Positions 53,179 to 59,846 of a DNA stretch of 64,000 bases are shown here, one piece after another. The notes beneath the pieces are model-generated. The model did not search any database and was not told the origin of the DNA. It saw only the letters and a program-made list of their open reading frames with translations. Location of the stretch: assembly GCA_021805825.1 (NCBI GenBank), contig JAJZEC010000010.1:1-64000 (forward strand), written 5' to 3'. The first letter of the stretch is position 1; each line of letters begins with the position of its first letter. Source of the DNA: Pseudomonadota bacterium (GTDB lineage Bacteria; Pseudomonadota; Gammaproteobacteria; Burkholderiales; Burkholderiaceae_C). Position numbers and translations under genes: made by a program.

Positions 53179-54266
53179 TCGGCGCCGGGCACGCAGGCGC
53201 CGAGCTGCTGCGCCGCTGGGCCGCGGCGCCGCGGCACGATGTCGAACTCACGCTGGTCAGCCCGGATCCGCTGGCGCCGTATTCGGGCATGGTTCCTGGC
53301 TGGCTGGCCGGCGACTACGCCTGGGAGGATTGCTGCATCGATGGCGCGCGCCTGGCCGCCCGTGCCGGGGCGAAGCTCATCGTCGATCGCGTGGTCGCGC
53401 TCGACGCGGCGCGGCGAGAGGTGTCGCTGGCCGGCGGGCGCGTGCTCGGTGCCGACGCGATGGTGCTGAACATCGGCTCGACCGTGCGCATGCCCGGCCT
53501 CTCCGAGGGCCGGCCCCCCCGTGTGCTGCCGACCCGTCCGCTGGGCGCGCTGCGCGAGGCGGTCGACCATCTGGCGGCCGCTGGCTGCGCGTCGTCTCGG
53601 GAGCCCGAACTGGTGGGCGTGGGCGGCGGTGCCGCCGGCATCGAGACCTTGCTCGCGCTGCGCAGGCGCATGCTGCAGGCCGGTCTGGCGCCGCGCTGCA
53701 CGCTGCTGACGCGCGACACCGAACTGCTGCGCGGTCTGAACGCCAGGGCCCGTCGGCTGGCCCGCGACGCGCTGGCGCGGGCCGGGGTCGCGGTGCGCGG
53801 GGGCTTCGAGGTGCAATCTCTTGCGTCCCGAGGCCTGGTCGGGCCTGCGGGGCCATTCCAGGCTGCGGACCTGGTGCTGTGGGCCGCTGGAGCCGTGGCC
53901 CACGCCTGGCCGGCGGATGCCGGCCTGGACGTCGACGCCGCAGGCTTCGTGCGCATCGACTCCACGCTGCGATCCACCTCGCACCCTTGGCTGTTCGCGG
54001 TCGGGGACTGCGCGGCGTGCCATCCGCCGCTGCCCAAGGCCGGCGTGTACTCGGTGCGCATGGGGCCGGTGCTGGCGCACAACGTCGCCGCCGCCTTCGC
54101 GGGACGGGCATTGCGCGACTATCGGCCACAGCGGGATCAGCTGGTGCTGCTCAACACCGCCGACGGCCGCGCCATTGCCAGCCGGGGGCGCTTCGCGGCG
54201 GCCGGGCGCTGGGCCATGCGCTGGAAGGATGCGATCGACCGCGGTTTCGTCGCGCGCTACCGATGA
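53160..54266 (+). CDS. FAD-dependent pyridine nucleotide oxidoreductase (SelD-associated type)
   Basis: 368 residues. Rossmann motif LLLIGAGHAGAELLRRWA, followed by PYSGMVPGWLAGDY, which is typical of the type II NADH-dehydrogenase-like enzymes found fused to or next to selenophosphate synthase. VGVGGGAAGIETLLAL is the NAD motif and FAVGDCAACHPPLPKAGVYS the C-terminal FAD motif. No selD is here. It ends the ArsS unit and converges on the DsbG-like gene. The electron acceptor is unknown. Confidence 0.86.
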   Translation: MRRLLLIGAGHAGAELLRRWAAAPRHDVELTLVSPDPLAPYSGMVPGWLAGDYAWEDCCIDGARLAARAGAKLIVDRVVALDAARREVSLAGGRVLGADAMVLNIGSTVRMPGLSEGRPPRVLPTRPLGALREAVDHLAAAGCASSREPELVGVGGGAAGIETLLALRRRMLQAGLAPRCTLLTRDTELLRGLNARARRLARDALARAGVAVRGGFEVQSLASRGLVGPAGPFQAADLVLWAAGAVAHAWPADAGLDVDAAGFVRIDSTLRSTSHPWLFAVGDCAACHPPLPKAGVYSVRMGPVLAHNVAAAFAGRALRDYRPQRDQLVLLNTADGRAIASRGRFAAAGRWAMRWKDAIDRGFVARYR

Positions 54267-54282
54267 GTCCTGCGCCCGTTCA

Positions 54283-54297
54283 GGCCCGCAAGGGGCC
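54283..54297. terminator. Hairpin between convergent units
   Basis: GGCCC-GCAAG-GGGCC lies midway between the two convergent stop codons at 54266 and 54321. GC-rich stem, no T run; a bidirectional terminator is plausible. Confidence 0.35.
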
Positions 54298-54320
54298 GCG
54301 CCGCATGGCTGCCCCGCGCT

Positions 54321-54899
54321 TCAGCCCACGGTTTCCAGCAAGGCCTTGAGCTGCGCCGCGTCGCGCGGCGCACCAAGGAACATCTGCGCGTGGCCGGATT
54401 TGTCGCGCCAGACCATCATCGGGAACGCGAAATAGGCCCCGGCGGCGTGCAGCACCTTCAGGTTGCGCGCCAGTTCCTCGCGCGTGGCCGCGGCGACCCG
54501 CGCCGCCGGGACCAGGCCGCCGCCCGAGCCTGCGCGCGGGTTCTCGTTGTAATCGTCCTCGTTGCGCGCCAGGGCCTTGCGCCGGTCGGGCGCCTGCAGC
54601 ATCGCCGCCGCCTTGCCCTCGCTGCCCGGCGCCAGCACCGCGACCGGGATCCAGCGCAGCCGCAGGCCCTGCCTGCCCACCCACGGTTGCAGATCCTCGT
54701 ACAGCCGGTGGCAATAGGGGCAGTTGGGGTCGAAGAACACATCGACCACCCGCGGGCCGCTGCCCAGGGTCACTGCCGTGGTGCGCGCCATCTGCTGCAG
54801 CATCGCGTCGGCAGGCTGCGCCGCGCCCGGCGCGGCCTGTGCCGAAGTCCAGGCCGCACAGGCCGCGACCACGGTCGCGGCGATCGCTCGTTTGATCAT
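54321..54899 (-). CDS. DsbG/DsbC-like periplasmic thiol:disulfide protein
   Basis: 192 residues. Signal peptide MIKRAIAATVVAACAAWTSA with cleavage after AQA; thioredoxin-fold core VVDVFFDPNCPYCHRLYEDL with the CPYC pair, cis-Pro in YFAFPMMVW. It lacks a full dimerisation domain. In the MNIO operon it may form or reduce cysteine bonds in the modified peptide or its partners. ATG overlaps the DUF2063 stop (ATGA). Confidence 0.87.
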   Translation of the reverse strand: MIKRAIAATVVAACAAWTSAQAAPGAAQPADAMLQQMARTTAVTLGSGPRVVDVFFDPNCPYCHRLYEDLQPWVGRQGLRLRWIPVAVLAPGSEGKAAAMLQAPDRRKALARNEDDYNENPRAGSGGGLVPAARVAAATREELARNLKVLHAAGAYFAFPMMVWRDKSGHAQMFLGAPRDAAQLKALLETVG

Positions 54900-55696
54900 G
54901 CGAGATTCTCCTTGGTCGTGACGGCATCGATGCCGTCGATCCAGCCCGCGCGCACGGCATCGCCGAGCCATGCGCCGGCATCGAAACCGGCGCCCGCGCA
55001 TTCCAGTGCGGCACCCAGAGTCGGGGCTTCGCGCAGCGCGCGCAGCCAGCGCACGCCGTCCGCGTCGATCGCCAGGCACCGGGTATCGAAACCCTGGCGC
55101 CACACCCATGCCGCCTGCGCCTCGGCGCGCAGGGCCTGGGCGATGGCCTCGGTGTCCGGAGCTGCGGTGGCGTGCAATTCCCGCAAGCGCACGATCGCCC
55201 AGTCGGACTCGACGAGTCGGGTGGCCGGCGCCAGACGCAGCAGCAGCGCGTCGGGGTCGCCGCCGGCCAGGCGCTGCAGGTCGGCATCGGCCAACGCCGC
55301 TGGCGGGGCGAACTGCACCTGCCACAGTGCCCGGTCGAGGCATGCGCAGTCGCCCAGCCAGGGCCACGTCGCGAGATCGTCGCGCTGCCGCACCCACTGC
55401 GGGAAGGCGTCGCCGAATTGCGCCAGGTCGCCGCGGGTCGGTGGAACCTCGCGCCAGTGCGCGGCGGCCAGTGCGTCGAAGGCGGCGTCGCCAAGCATCG
55501 CGAGCAGCGTCGGGTACTGGGCGCGCAGCGCATCGGATGCGTGCGCCGCGGCATTCGCGCGGTAGGCCGCCATGCCCCGCTGCCAACCGGGCAGGGCGTC
55601 GCGCGGCGGGGCGGCGCCGCCCGTGAACAGCGCCTCCAGCAGTTGTTGCTGGCGCTTCGCCTCACGCTGGCGGGATTCGTCGCTCACGCCGCGCAT
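54896..55696 (-). CDS. DUF2063 family protein (HvfC/BufC-like) partner of the MNIO enzyme
   Basis: 266 residues. N-terminal RQQQLLEALFTGGAAPP, then GWQRGMAAYRANAAAHASDAL and QYPTLLAMLGDAAFDALA, the standard DUF2063 start; the C-terminal half is a winged-helix-like domain. In MNIO (DUF692) systems this protein binds the precursor peptide and delivers it to the enzyme. ATG 55696 has GGAG upstream and overlaps the MNIO stop; GTG 55687 is an alternative. Product of the pathway unknown. Confidence 0.9.
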   Translation of the reverse strand: MRGVSDESRQREAKRQQQLLEALFTGGAAPPRDALPGWQRGMAAYRANAAAHASDALRAQYPTLLAMLGDAAFDALAAAHWREVPPTRGDLAQFGDAFPQWVRQRDDLATWPWLGDCACLDRALWQVQFAPPAALADADLQRLAGGDPDALLLRLAPATRLVESDWAIVRLRELHATAAPDTEAIAQALRAEAQAAWVWRQGFDTRCLAIDADGVRWLRALREAPTLGAALECAGAGFDAGAWLGDAVRAGWIDGIDAVTTKENLA

Positions 55697-56586
55697 GCCA
55701 CGGCTCCATCGCCCGCCGCGCCGCGGGCGGCACACTCGTCGAGCAGGGCCTGCGCCTGCGCGGCTTCGCCGAGCAGCACGTCGAGCGAAGGCAGATCGGT
55801 GTCCCACTCGATCAGCGTGGGCACCGAGCCGAAGCGGCGCAGCGCGTGCGCGTAGGCCATCCAGACCGGTGGCGAGACCACATCGGCGTGGTCGTCGACG
55901 ACCAGGTCGCCCTGTTCGCTGTGGCCGGCCAGATGGATTTCGCCGACCAGATCCGGGCGAGCCAGCGCGGCGAGTTCATCGATCCAGTCGCAGACGCTGC
56001 GCAGCGGGTCGGCGGCCTTGGCGTTCTTCGCGTTGACCATCAGGTTGTTGACGTCGAGCAGCAGGCCGCAGCCGCTGCGCCGGCCGAGCTCGGCAAGGAA
56101 GGCAGGCTCGCTCCAGTCCGCTTCCCGCCAGCCGACATAGCTGCTGAGGTTCTCGACCAGCAGCGGCCGGCGCAGCCGCTGCTGCACGCGCTGTACGTTG
56201 TCGACCAGGATCCGTAGCTGTGCTTCGGTGAAGGCCAGCGGCAGCAGGTCGTTGGCGTGCACCGCGCGCGCGTCGCCCAGCACGCCGCGGGCGAAGCAGG
56301 CGTGATCCGAGACGCGAACCGGGTCGATGCGCTGCACCAGTTCGGCGAGTTGCTCGAGGTGGTCGTCGTCAACCCCGGTTGCCGCACCCAGTGACAGGCC
56401 GACGCCATGCAGGCTCACCGCGCAGACCTCCCGCACGCTCTGCAGCACCGCGGTGGCGGCGTCGAAGGGGTTGAAGAAATTCTCGGAGTGGACTTCGACG
56501 AAGCCGAGTTCCGGACGGCGCGCCTCGAATTCGGCGTAGTGCGGGTGGCGCAGTCCGATTCCGGCGCGTGTTGTGGTGGAGTGCAT
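55684..56586 (-). CDS. DUF692 / MNIO-family multinuclear iron peptide-modifying enzyme (HvfB/BufB/MbnB-like)
   Basis: 300 residues, TIM-barrel. Family signature GIGLRHPHYAEF, FVEVHSENFF, SLHGVGLSLG, VSDHACF, LLVENLSSY, LLLDVNNLMVNAKN, EIHLAGHSEQ and LIEWDTDLP supply the His, Asp and Glu residues that hold two or three irons. Relatives convert cysteine of ribosomal peptides to oxazolone/thioamide, thiooxazole or cut Cys carbons. Two small peptide genes lie directly upstream. ATG 56586; the substrate is almost certainly the neighbouring peptides. Confidence 0.93.
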   Translation of the reverse strand: MHSTTTRAGIGLRHPHYAEFEARRPELGFVEVHSENFFNPFDAATAVLQSVREVCAVSLHGVGLSLGAATGVDDDHLEQLAELVQRIDPVRVSDHACFARGVLGDARAVHANDLLPLAFTEAQLRILVDNVQRVQQRLRRPLLVENLSSYVGWREADWSEPAFLAELGRRSGCGLLLDVNNLMVNAKNAKAADPLRSVCDWIDELAALARPDLVGEIHLAGHSEQGDLVVDDHADVVSPPVWMAYAHALRRFGSVPTLIEWDTDLPSLDVLLGEAAQAQALLDECAARGAAGDGAVACAA

Positions 56587-56613
56587 GGCGTGCTGCTGCT
56601 CGTGGTCGGTCGA

Positions 56614-56630
56614 GCCTGTTCAGGACAGGC
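56614..56630. terminator. Hairpin between peptide and MNIO genes (attenuator candidate)
   Basis: GCCTGT-TCAGG-ACAGGC is a perfect six-pair inverted repeat in the 157-base gap. It has no T run. Such structures between a RiPP precursor and its enzyme can raise precursor over enzyme expression or stabilise the upstream mRNA. Confidence 0.4.
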
Positions 56631-56743
56631 GCTGGGCCATCGTATCGCCATGCGCCGGCTGCGCGGCGGCCGCGGTGGTCGAGCAGCAACGCTGCTTCAT
56701 CGCGGCGCCCCACAGGGAGCAGGCGGGGAGAAAGGCAGTCGGC

Positions 56744-56890
56744 TCACTTGGACGGCGCGCAGGAATTGGTCGCCGCGCTCGCGGTGGCGATCGGAGACAG
56801 CGCACTGAGGGCCGCAGGCATCGGAGCGATCATCGCGGCGGCAAGCGCCAGTGCCGGCGCGGCGAGGATGCGGGTCTTGGTGTGCTTCAT
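56744..56890 (-). CDS. Small putative MNIO precursor peptide A (48 residues)
   Basis: 48 residues, with AGGAG five bases before ATG 56890. A basic N-terminus (MKHTKTR) is followed by an Ala-rich hydrophobic stretch that could be a signal peptide, then ALSALSPIATASAA and the C-terminal TNSCAPSK with one Cys. The shared block P-x-AL(S/T)ALSPI recurs in the second small gene. Own promoter element lies upstream. It lacks the Cys-rich EGKCG repeats of bufferin precursors of the DUF2282 type. Role as substrate of the MNIO enzyme is inferred from position. Confidence 0.75.
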   Translation of the reverse strand: MKHTKTRILAAPALALAAAMIAPMPAALSALSPIATASAATNSCAPSK

Positions 56891-56943
56891 GGGGACTCCT
56901 GGGGGTGTGGGAAGGTATCGGCGCCTTGGCGAGCCGGTGCCCG

Positions 56944-56972
56944 TTGGTCGGGGATGGCGCGGATTCCTGACA
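56944..56972 (-). promoter_or_regulatory. ECF-like promoter element, copy 4 (peptide A)
   Basis: On the minus strand TGTCAGG, 15 bases, CGACCAA, ending 53 bases before the peptide A start. Over 36 bases it is identical to copy 5 at 28 positions, with both boxes conserved. Confidence 0.75.
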
Positions 56973-56999
56973 GGCAGGGACGTTGCCGGGTGCGGGATC

Positions 57000-57197
57000 T
57001 CAGTTCGCACCCGTGCCGGGGGCGCTTCGCGCAGTCGCGGCGATCGCCGACGAGGTGGCGCGATGCGCGCTTGTCGGCGCCCAGGTCATCACGATCGGCG
57101 ACAGCGCGGTGAGCGCTCCCGGGATGGAAAGCACGACGACGGCCGCCACGCCGATTCCATGCTTCAGGGCCGCCGCGGGATGGTTGCGGTTGTTCAT
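57000..57197 (-). CDS. Small putative MNIO-associated peptide B (65 residues), paralogue of peptide A
   Basis: 65 residues, GAGGAGACC before ATG 57197. A hydrophilic N-terminus (MNNRNHPAAALKHG) is followed by a hydrophobic helix (IGVAAVVVLSIPGALTA) and LSPIVMTWAPTS, aligned with peptide A over P-x-AL-x-ALSPI. It has no cysteine at all and a longer polar Ala/Ser/Thr tail, so it may be a companion, regulator or decayed copy rather than a substrate of Cys chemistry. Own promoter copy upstream. Confidence 0.68.
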   Translation of the reverse strand: MNNRNHPAAALKHGIGVAAVVVLSIPGALTALSPIVMTWAPTSAHRATSSAIAATARSAPGTGAN

Positions 57198-57256
57198 GAT
57201 GGTCTCCTCTCGTCAGGGATTGTTCGATGGTGGCGCGAAGGCGCCATCCATGCCCT

Positions 57257-57285
57257 TTGGTCGGGAGGGATCGGGATTCCTGACA
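57257..57285 (-). promoter_or_regulatory. ECF-like promoter element, copy 5 (peptide B)
   Basis: On the minus strand TGTCAGG, 15 bases, CGACCAA, ending 59 bases before the peptide B start. Boxes identical to copies 1, 3 and 4. Confidence 0.75.
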
Positions 57286-57411
57286 GCGGCTGCGTGGCAA
57301 GCCACCGGCCTTCGACCATCGTCATGCAGGCAAGCAAGGGACCGTGCAGATCCTGCGTCGTCATGTGGGCACGGATCCCCGCCCCTTGAGTCGGCCGGGG
57401 CGATGCGATGC

Positions 57412-59214
57412 TCAGCAGGGGAGCGAGCGCGCACGCTCGCGTTCCTGGCGCGCGGCGCGCGAACGAACGTGCAGCAGATCCCTGCGCGTGACCAGGCCGA
57501 CGAGCCGATTCGACTCGCCCTGGACGACCGGCGCGCAGGCGACTTCGGCTTCCGCCATGCGATCGGCGAGTTGCCCGACCGGCTCATCCGGGTAGCCCAC
57601 GACCCGGCATGCGCCGGGCAGCCTTTCACGCAGCCGCTGCTCGGGTGCGGGCGGTTCGCGCGACCAGTCCAGCACCTGCGCCGGCCACAGCATGTCGAGC
57701 AGGCATCCCTGGTCATCGACCACGGGCAGGCCTCCGGGGCGGTGGCGTTGCGCGAACTCGCCGTACATGGCGATGACCTCGGCCACGCGCAGCTCGGCGC
57801 TCAGGGTCGGCGAGGGGTGGTGCATGATGTCCCGCACCAGCGTGACCTCGAAGGGATCGACCGTGTACTCGTACCACAGGTGGCGCCCGCGCCGCGCCAG
57901 GCGCTCGGTCAGGATGGAACGACGCATGACCAGAACCGTCGCCGCGTAGGACACGACGCAGGCGCAGACCACGGCCGGCAGGATGTGGATGTCGCCGGTG
58001 AGTTCGATGGCGAACACGCTCGCCGTCAGGGGCGCCCGCAGGGTGCCTCCGAGCACCGCGGCCATGGCCACCAGGGCCCAGAAGCCGGGGTTGCCGAAGG
58101 GCAGCAGGTGCGCCTCGAGCGCGCCCAGGGCCCCCCCCATGATCAACAGTGGCGCAAGCACGCCTCCGGAGGTTCCGGACGACAGGGCGGCAATCCATAC
58201 GACGGCCTTGCCGAGCAGCAGCGACGCGGCTGCGTGCACCGGAACCTTGCCGGCGATCAGACGACCGATGTTTCCATAGCCGACACCGAGCAACGAGGGA
58301 TCCCACCAACCACCGAGTCCGACGACCACCCCGCCGAGCGCCGGCCACCACATCCAGTGGACGGGAAGCTTGTCGAAGCAATCCTCGACCCGGTAGATCG
58401 CATGGGACAGCAGCGCCCCCTGCAGGCCTGCGATCAGGCCGACCAGGGCGCAGGCGCCGTAGCCCCACCAGGGCATCGCCGGGCCCGCTGCCTGTGGGAA
58501 CAGCGGCCAGGCGCCGATCAGCCACGGGCGCCAGGCGCGCGCCACCACGGCCGACACGGCAACCGGAACGAGGCTGCGTGGCTTCCATTCGAAGAGCAGC
58601 ACCTCCAGGGCCAGCAGAATGGCCGCCGCCGGGGTTCCGAAGATCGCGGTCATGCCTGCGGCCGCTCCAGCCGCCAGCAGAGTCTTGCGCTCGGCGTCGC
58701 TGAGATGGAAGCGCTGCGCGAACAGGGAACCCAGGGCGCCGCCGGTCATGATGATCGGGCCCTCGGCGCCGAAGGGGCCGCCGGTGCCGATGGCGATGGC
58801 CGACGACAGCGGCTTGAGCAGCGCGACCTTCGATTCGATGCGGCTGCGCCCGCTCAGGATGGCATCCAGGGCCTCGGGAATTCCATGTCCGCGGATCTTC
58901 TCGGAGCCGAAGCGCGCCATGAGGCCTACCATGAGCCCGCCCGCCACCGGAACCGCGATGAACCAGAAGCCGGGCTCGATGCGCGCGAAGTGGTAGGGTG
59001 CGGTCGACAGGGTGTGGAAGTAGGCGATCTGCGTGACCAGCGCGATCAGCTTCAGCAACACCCAGGCGGCGCCCGCGCCGAAGCTTCCGGTGGCCAGCGC
59101 CATGAGGGACAGCAGGAGCAGGCGCCGGTCGGCGCTGAAGTCGCGCAGCTGCGGGCGCCCGGGCGCCTGGGAAGGGGTGGAAGGGGTGGAAGGGGTGGAA
59201 GGGGTGCGTCGCAT
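57412..59214 (-). CDS. ClC-family chloride channel/antiporter with CBS domains
   Basis: 600 residues. Ten or more helices with GHGIPEAL (selectivity loop), GTGGPFGAEGPIIMTG including the gating Glu, GTSGGVLAPLLIMGGALG, and ALTASVFAIELTGD; C-terminal cytoplasmic CBS pair (about 450-590) begins DIMHHPSPTLSAELRV. The N-terminus is a STP-repeat coded by tandem 9-base repeats. The gating Glu is kept, so Cl-/H+ exchange is possible. Divergent from the MarR gene. Confidence 0.92.
   Translation of the reverse strand: MRRTPSTPSTPSTPSQAPGRPQLRDFSADRRLLLLSLMALATGSFGAGAAWVLLKLIALVTQIAYFHTLSTAPYHFARIEPGFWFIAVPVAGGLMVGLMARFGSEKIRGHGIPEALDAILSGRSRIESKVALLKPLSSAIAIGTGGPFGAEGPIIMTGGALGSLFAQRFHLSDAERKTLLAAGAAAGMTAIFGTPAAAILLALEVLLFEWKPRSLVPVAVSAVVARAWRPWLIGAWPLFPQAAGPAMPWWGYGACALVGLIAGLQGALLSHAIYRVEDCFDKLPVHWMWWPALGGVVVGLGGWWDPSLLGVGYGNIGRLIAGKVPVHAAASLLLGKAVVWIAALSSGTSGGVLAPLLIMGGALGALEAHLLPFGNPGFWALVAMAAVLGGTLRAPLTASVFAIELTGDIHILPAVVCACVVSYAATVLVMRRSILTERLARRGRHLWYEYTVDPFEVTLVRDIMHHPSPTLSAELRVAEVIAMYGEFAQRHRPGGLPVVDDQGCLLDMLWPAQVLDWSREPPAPEQRLRERLPGACRVVGYPDEPVGQLADRMAEAEVACAPVVQGESNRLVGLVTRRDLLHVRSRAARQERERARSLPC
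59171..59206. repeat. Tandem 9-base repeat in the clc N-terminus
   Basis: About four copies of AAGGGGTGG in a row. Read on the minus strand they code for a Ser-Thr-Pro repeat right after MRRTP. Copy number could vary by slippage without frameshift. Confidence 0.85.
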
Positions 59215-59248
59215 CCGGAAAATCGAATCTTTTGCGCCAGGCGCGCAA

Positions 59249-59269
59249 TATACATCGCACTACGATATA
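59249..59269. promoter_or_regulatory. Inverted-repeat operator candidate between clc and marR
   Basis: TATACATCG-cacta-CGATATA is a near-perfect inverted repeat in an AT-rich patch, 13 bases before the MarR ATG. Divergent MarR regulators usually bind such sites to control both genes. Confidence 0.5.
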
Positions 59270-59281
59270 AAGCCACTGCGC

Positions 59282-59806
59282 ATGCCGATGTCTCGAAAGA
59301 CTGAGTGCTCCAGGCGCCAGCCGCGCGCACATGACGAACTCTCGCTGGCGGATTACCAACTGCTGGCGCAGTTCCGCTACCTGCTGACGCGCTTCCTCGC
59401 GTTCAGCGAACAGGCGGCACAGTCCGCTGGGCTGGCGCCCCGGCAGCATCAGGCTCTGCTGGCCATCAAGGGATTCCCCGGTGGATCCCGGGTCACGGTG
59501 GGAGACCTTGCCGAGCGCCTCGGCATCCGTCACCACAGCGCGGTGGGCCTCGTCGACCGCCTGGTCGCCAGCGGCTACCTGACACGACAGGTCGACGACG
59601 ACGACCGCAGGCGCGCCATCCTCGCGCTGAGCGCGCGCGGTGAGGCCGCCCTGGCCGCGCTGTCCGGTGTGCACCGGGAGGAGCTCCGTCGCATCGCCCC
59701 GCTGCTCGAACCCCTGCTGCGCCAGCTCGGAGCGCGCGAGCCCGACGCGTACGGGGCTGCGAACGAACCGTCAGACGGGACTGGGCGCGACCCCCGCGGT
59801 TGCTGA
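59282..59806 (+). CDS. MarR-family transcriptional regulator
   Basis: 174 residues from ATG 59282 (ATG 59288 is possible). Winged-helix core: QHQALLAIKGF, VTVGDLAERLGIRHHSAVGLVDRLVASGYL and the wing DDDDRRRAILALSARGE. It is divergent from the ClC gene and is probably its regulator. Ligand unknown. The last 25 residues are unconserved and hydrophilic. Confidence 0.92.
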   Translation: MPMSRKTECSRRQPRAHDELSLADYQLLAQFRYLLTRFLAFSEQAAQSAGLAPRQHQALLAIKGFPGGSRVTVGDLAERLGIRHHSAVGLVDRLVASGYLTRQVDDDDRRRAILALSARGEAALAALSGVHREELRRIAPLLEPLLRQLGAREPDAYGAANEPSDGTGRDPRGC

Positions 59807-59846
59807 CCGACACGCGGCCGATCCGGTGTGGCGCTCCTTCGCTCGT

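Noticed and set aside
52952-54129. Several antisense open frames across the glycosyltransferase and FAD genes
   Set aside because: Shadows of genes with clear motifs; no conserved content.
57906-57935. GTCAGG followed by GACCA in the ClC gene
   Set aside because: Spacing is off by one, the orientation is antisense within the gene and no gene starts downstream.
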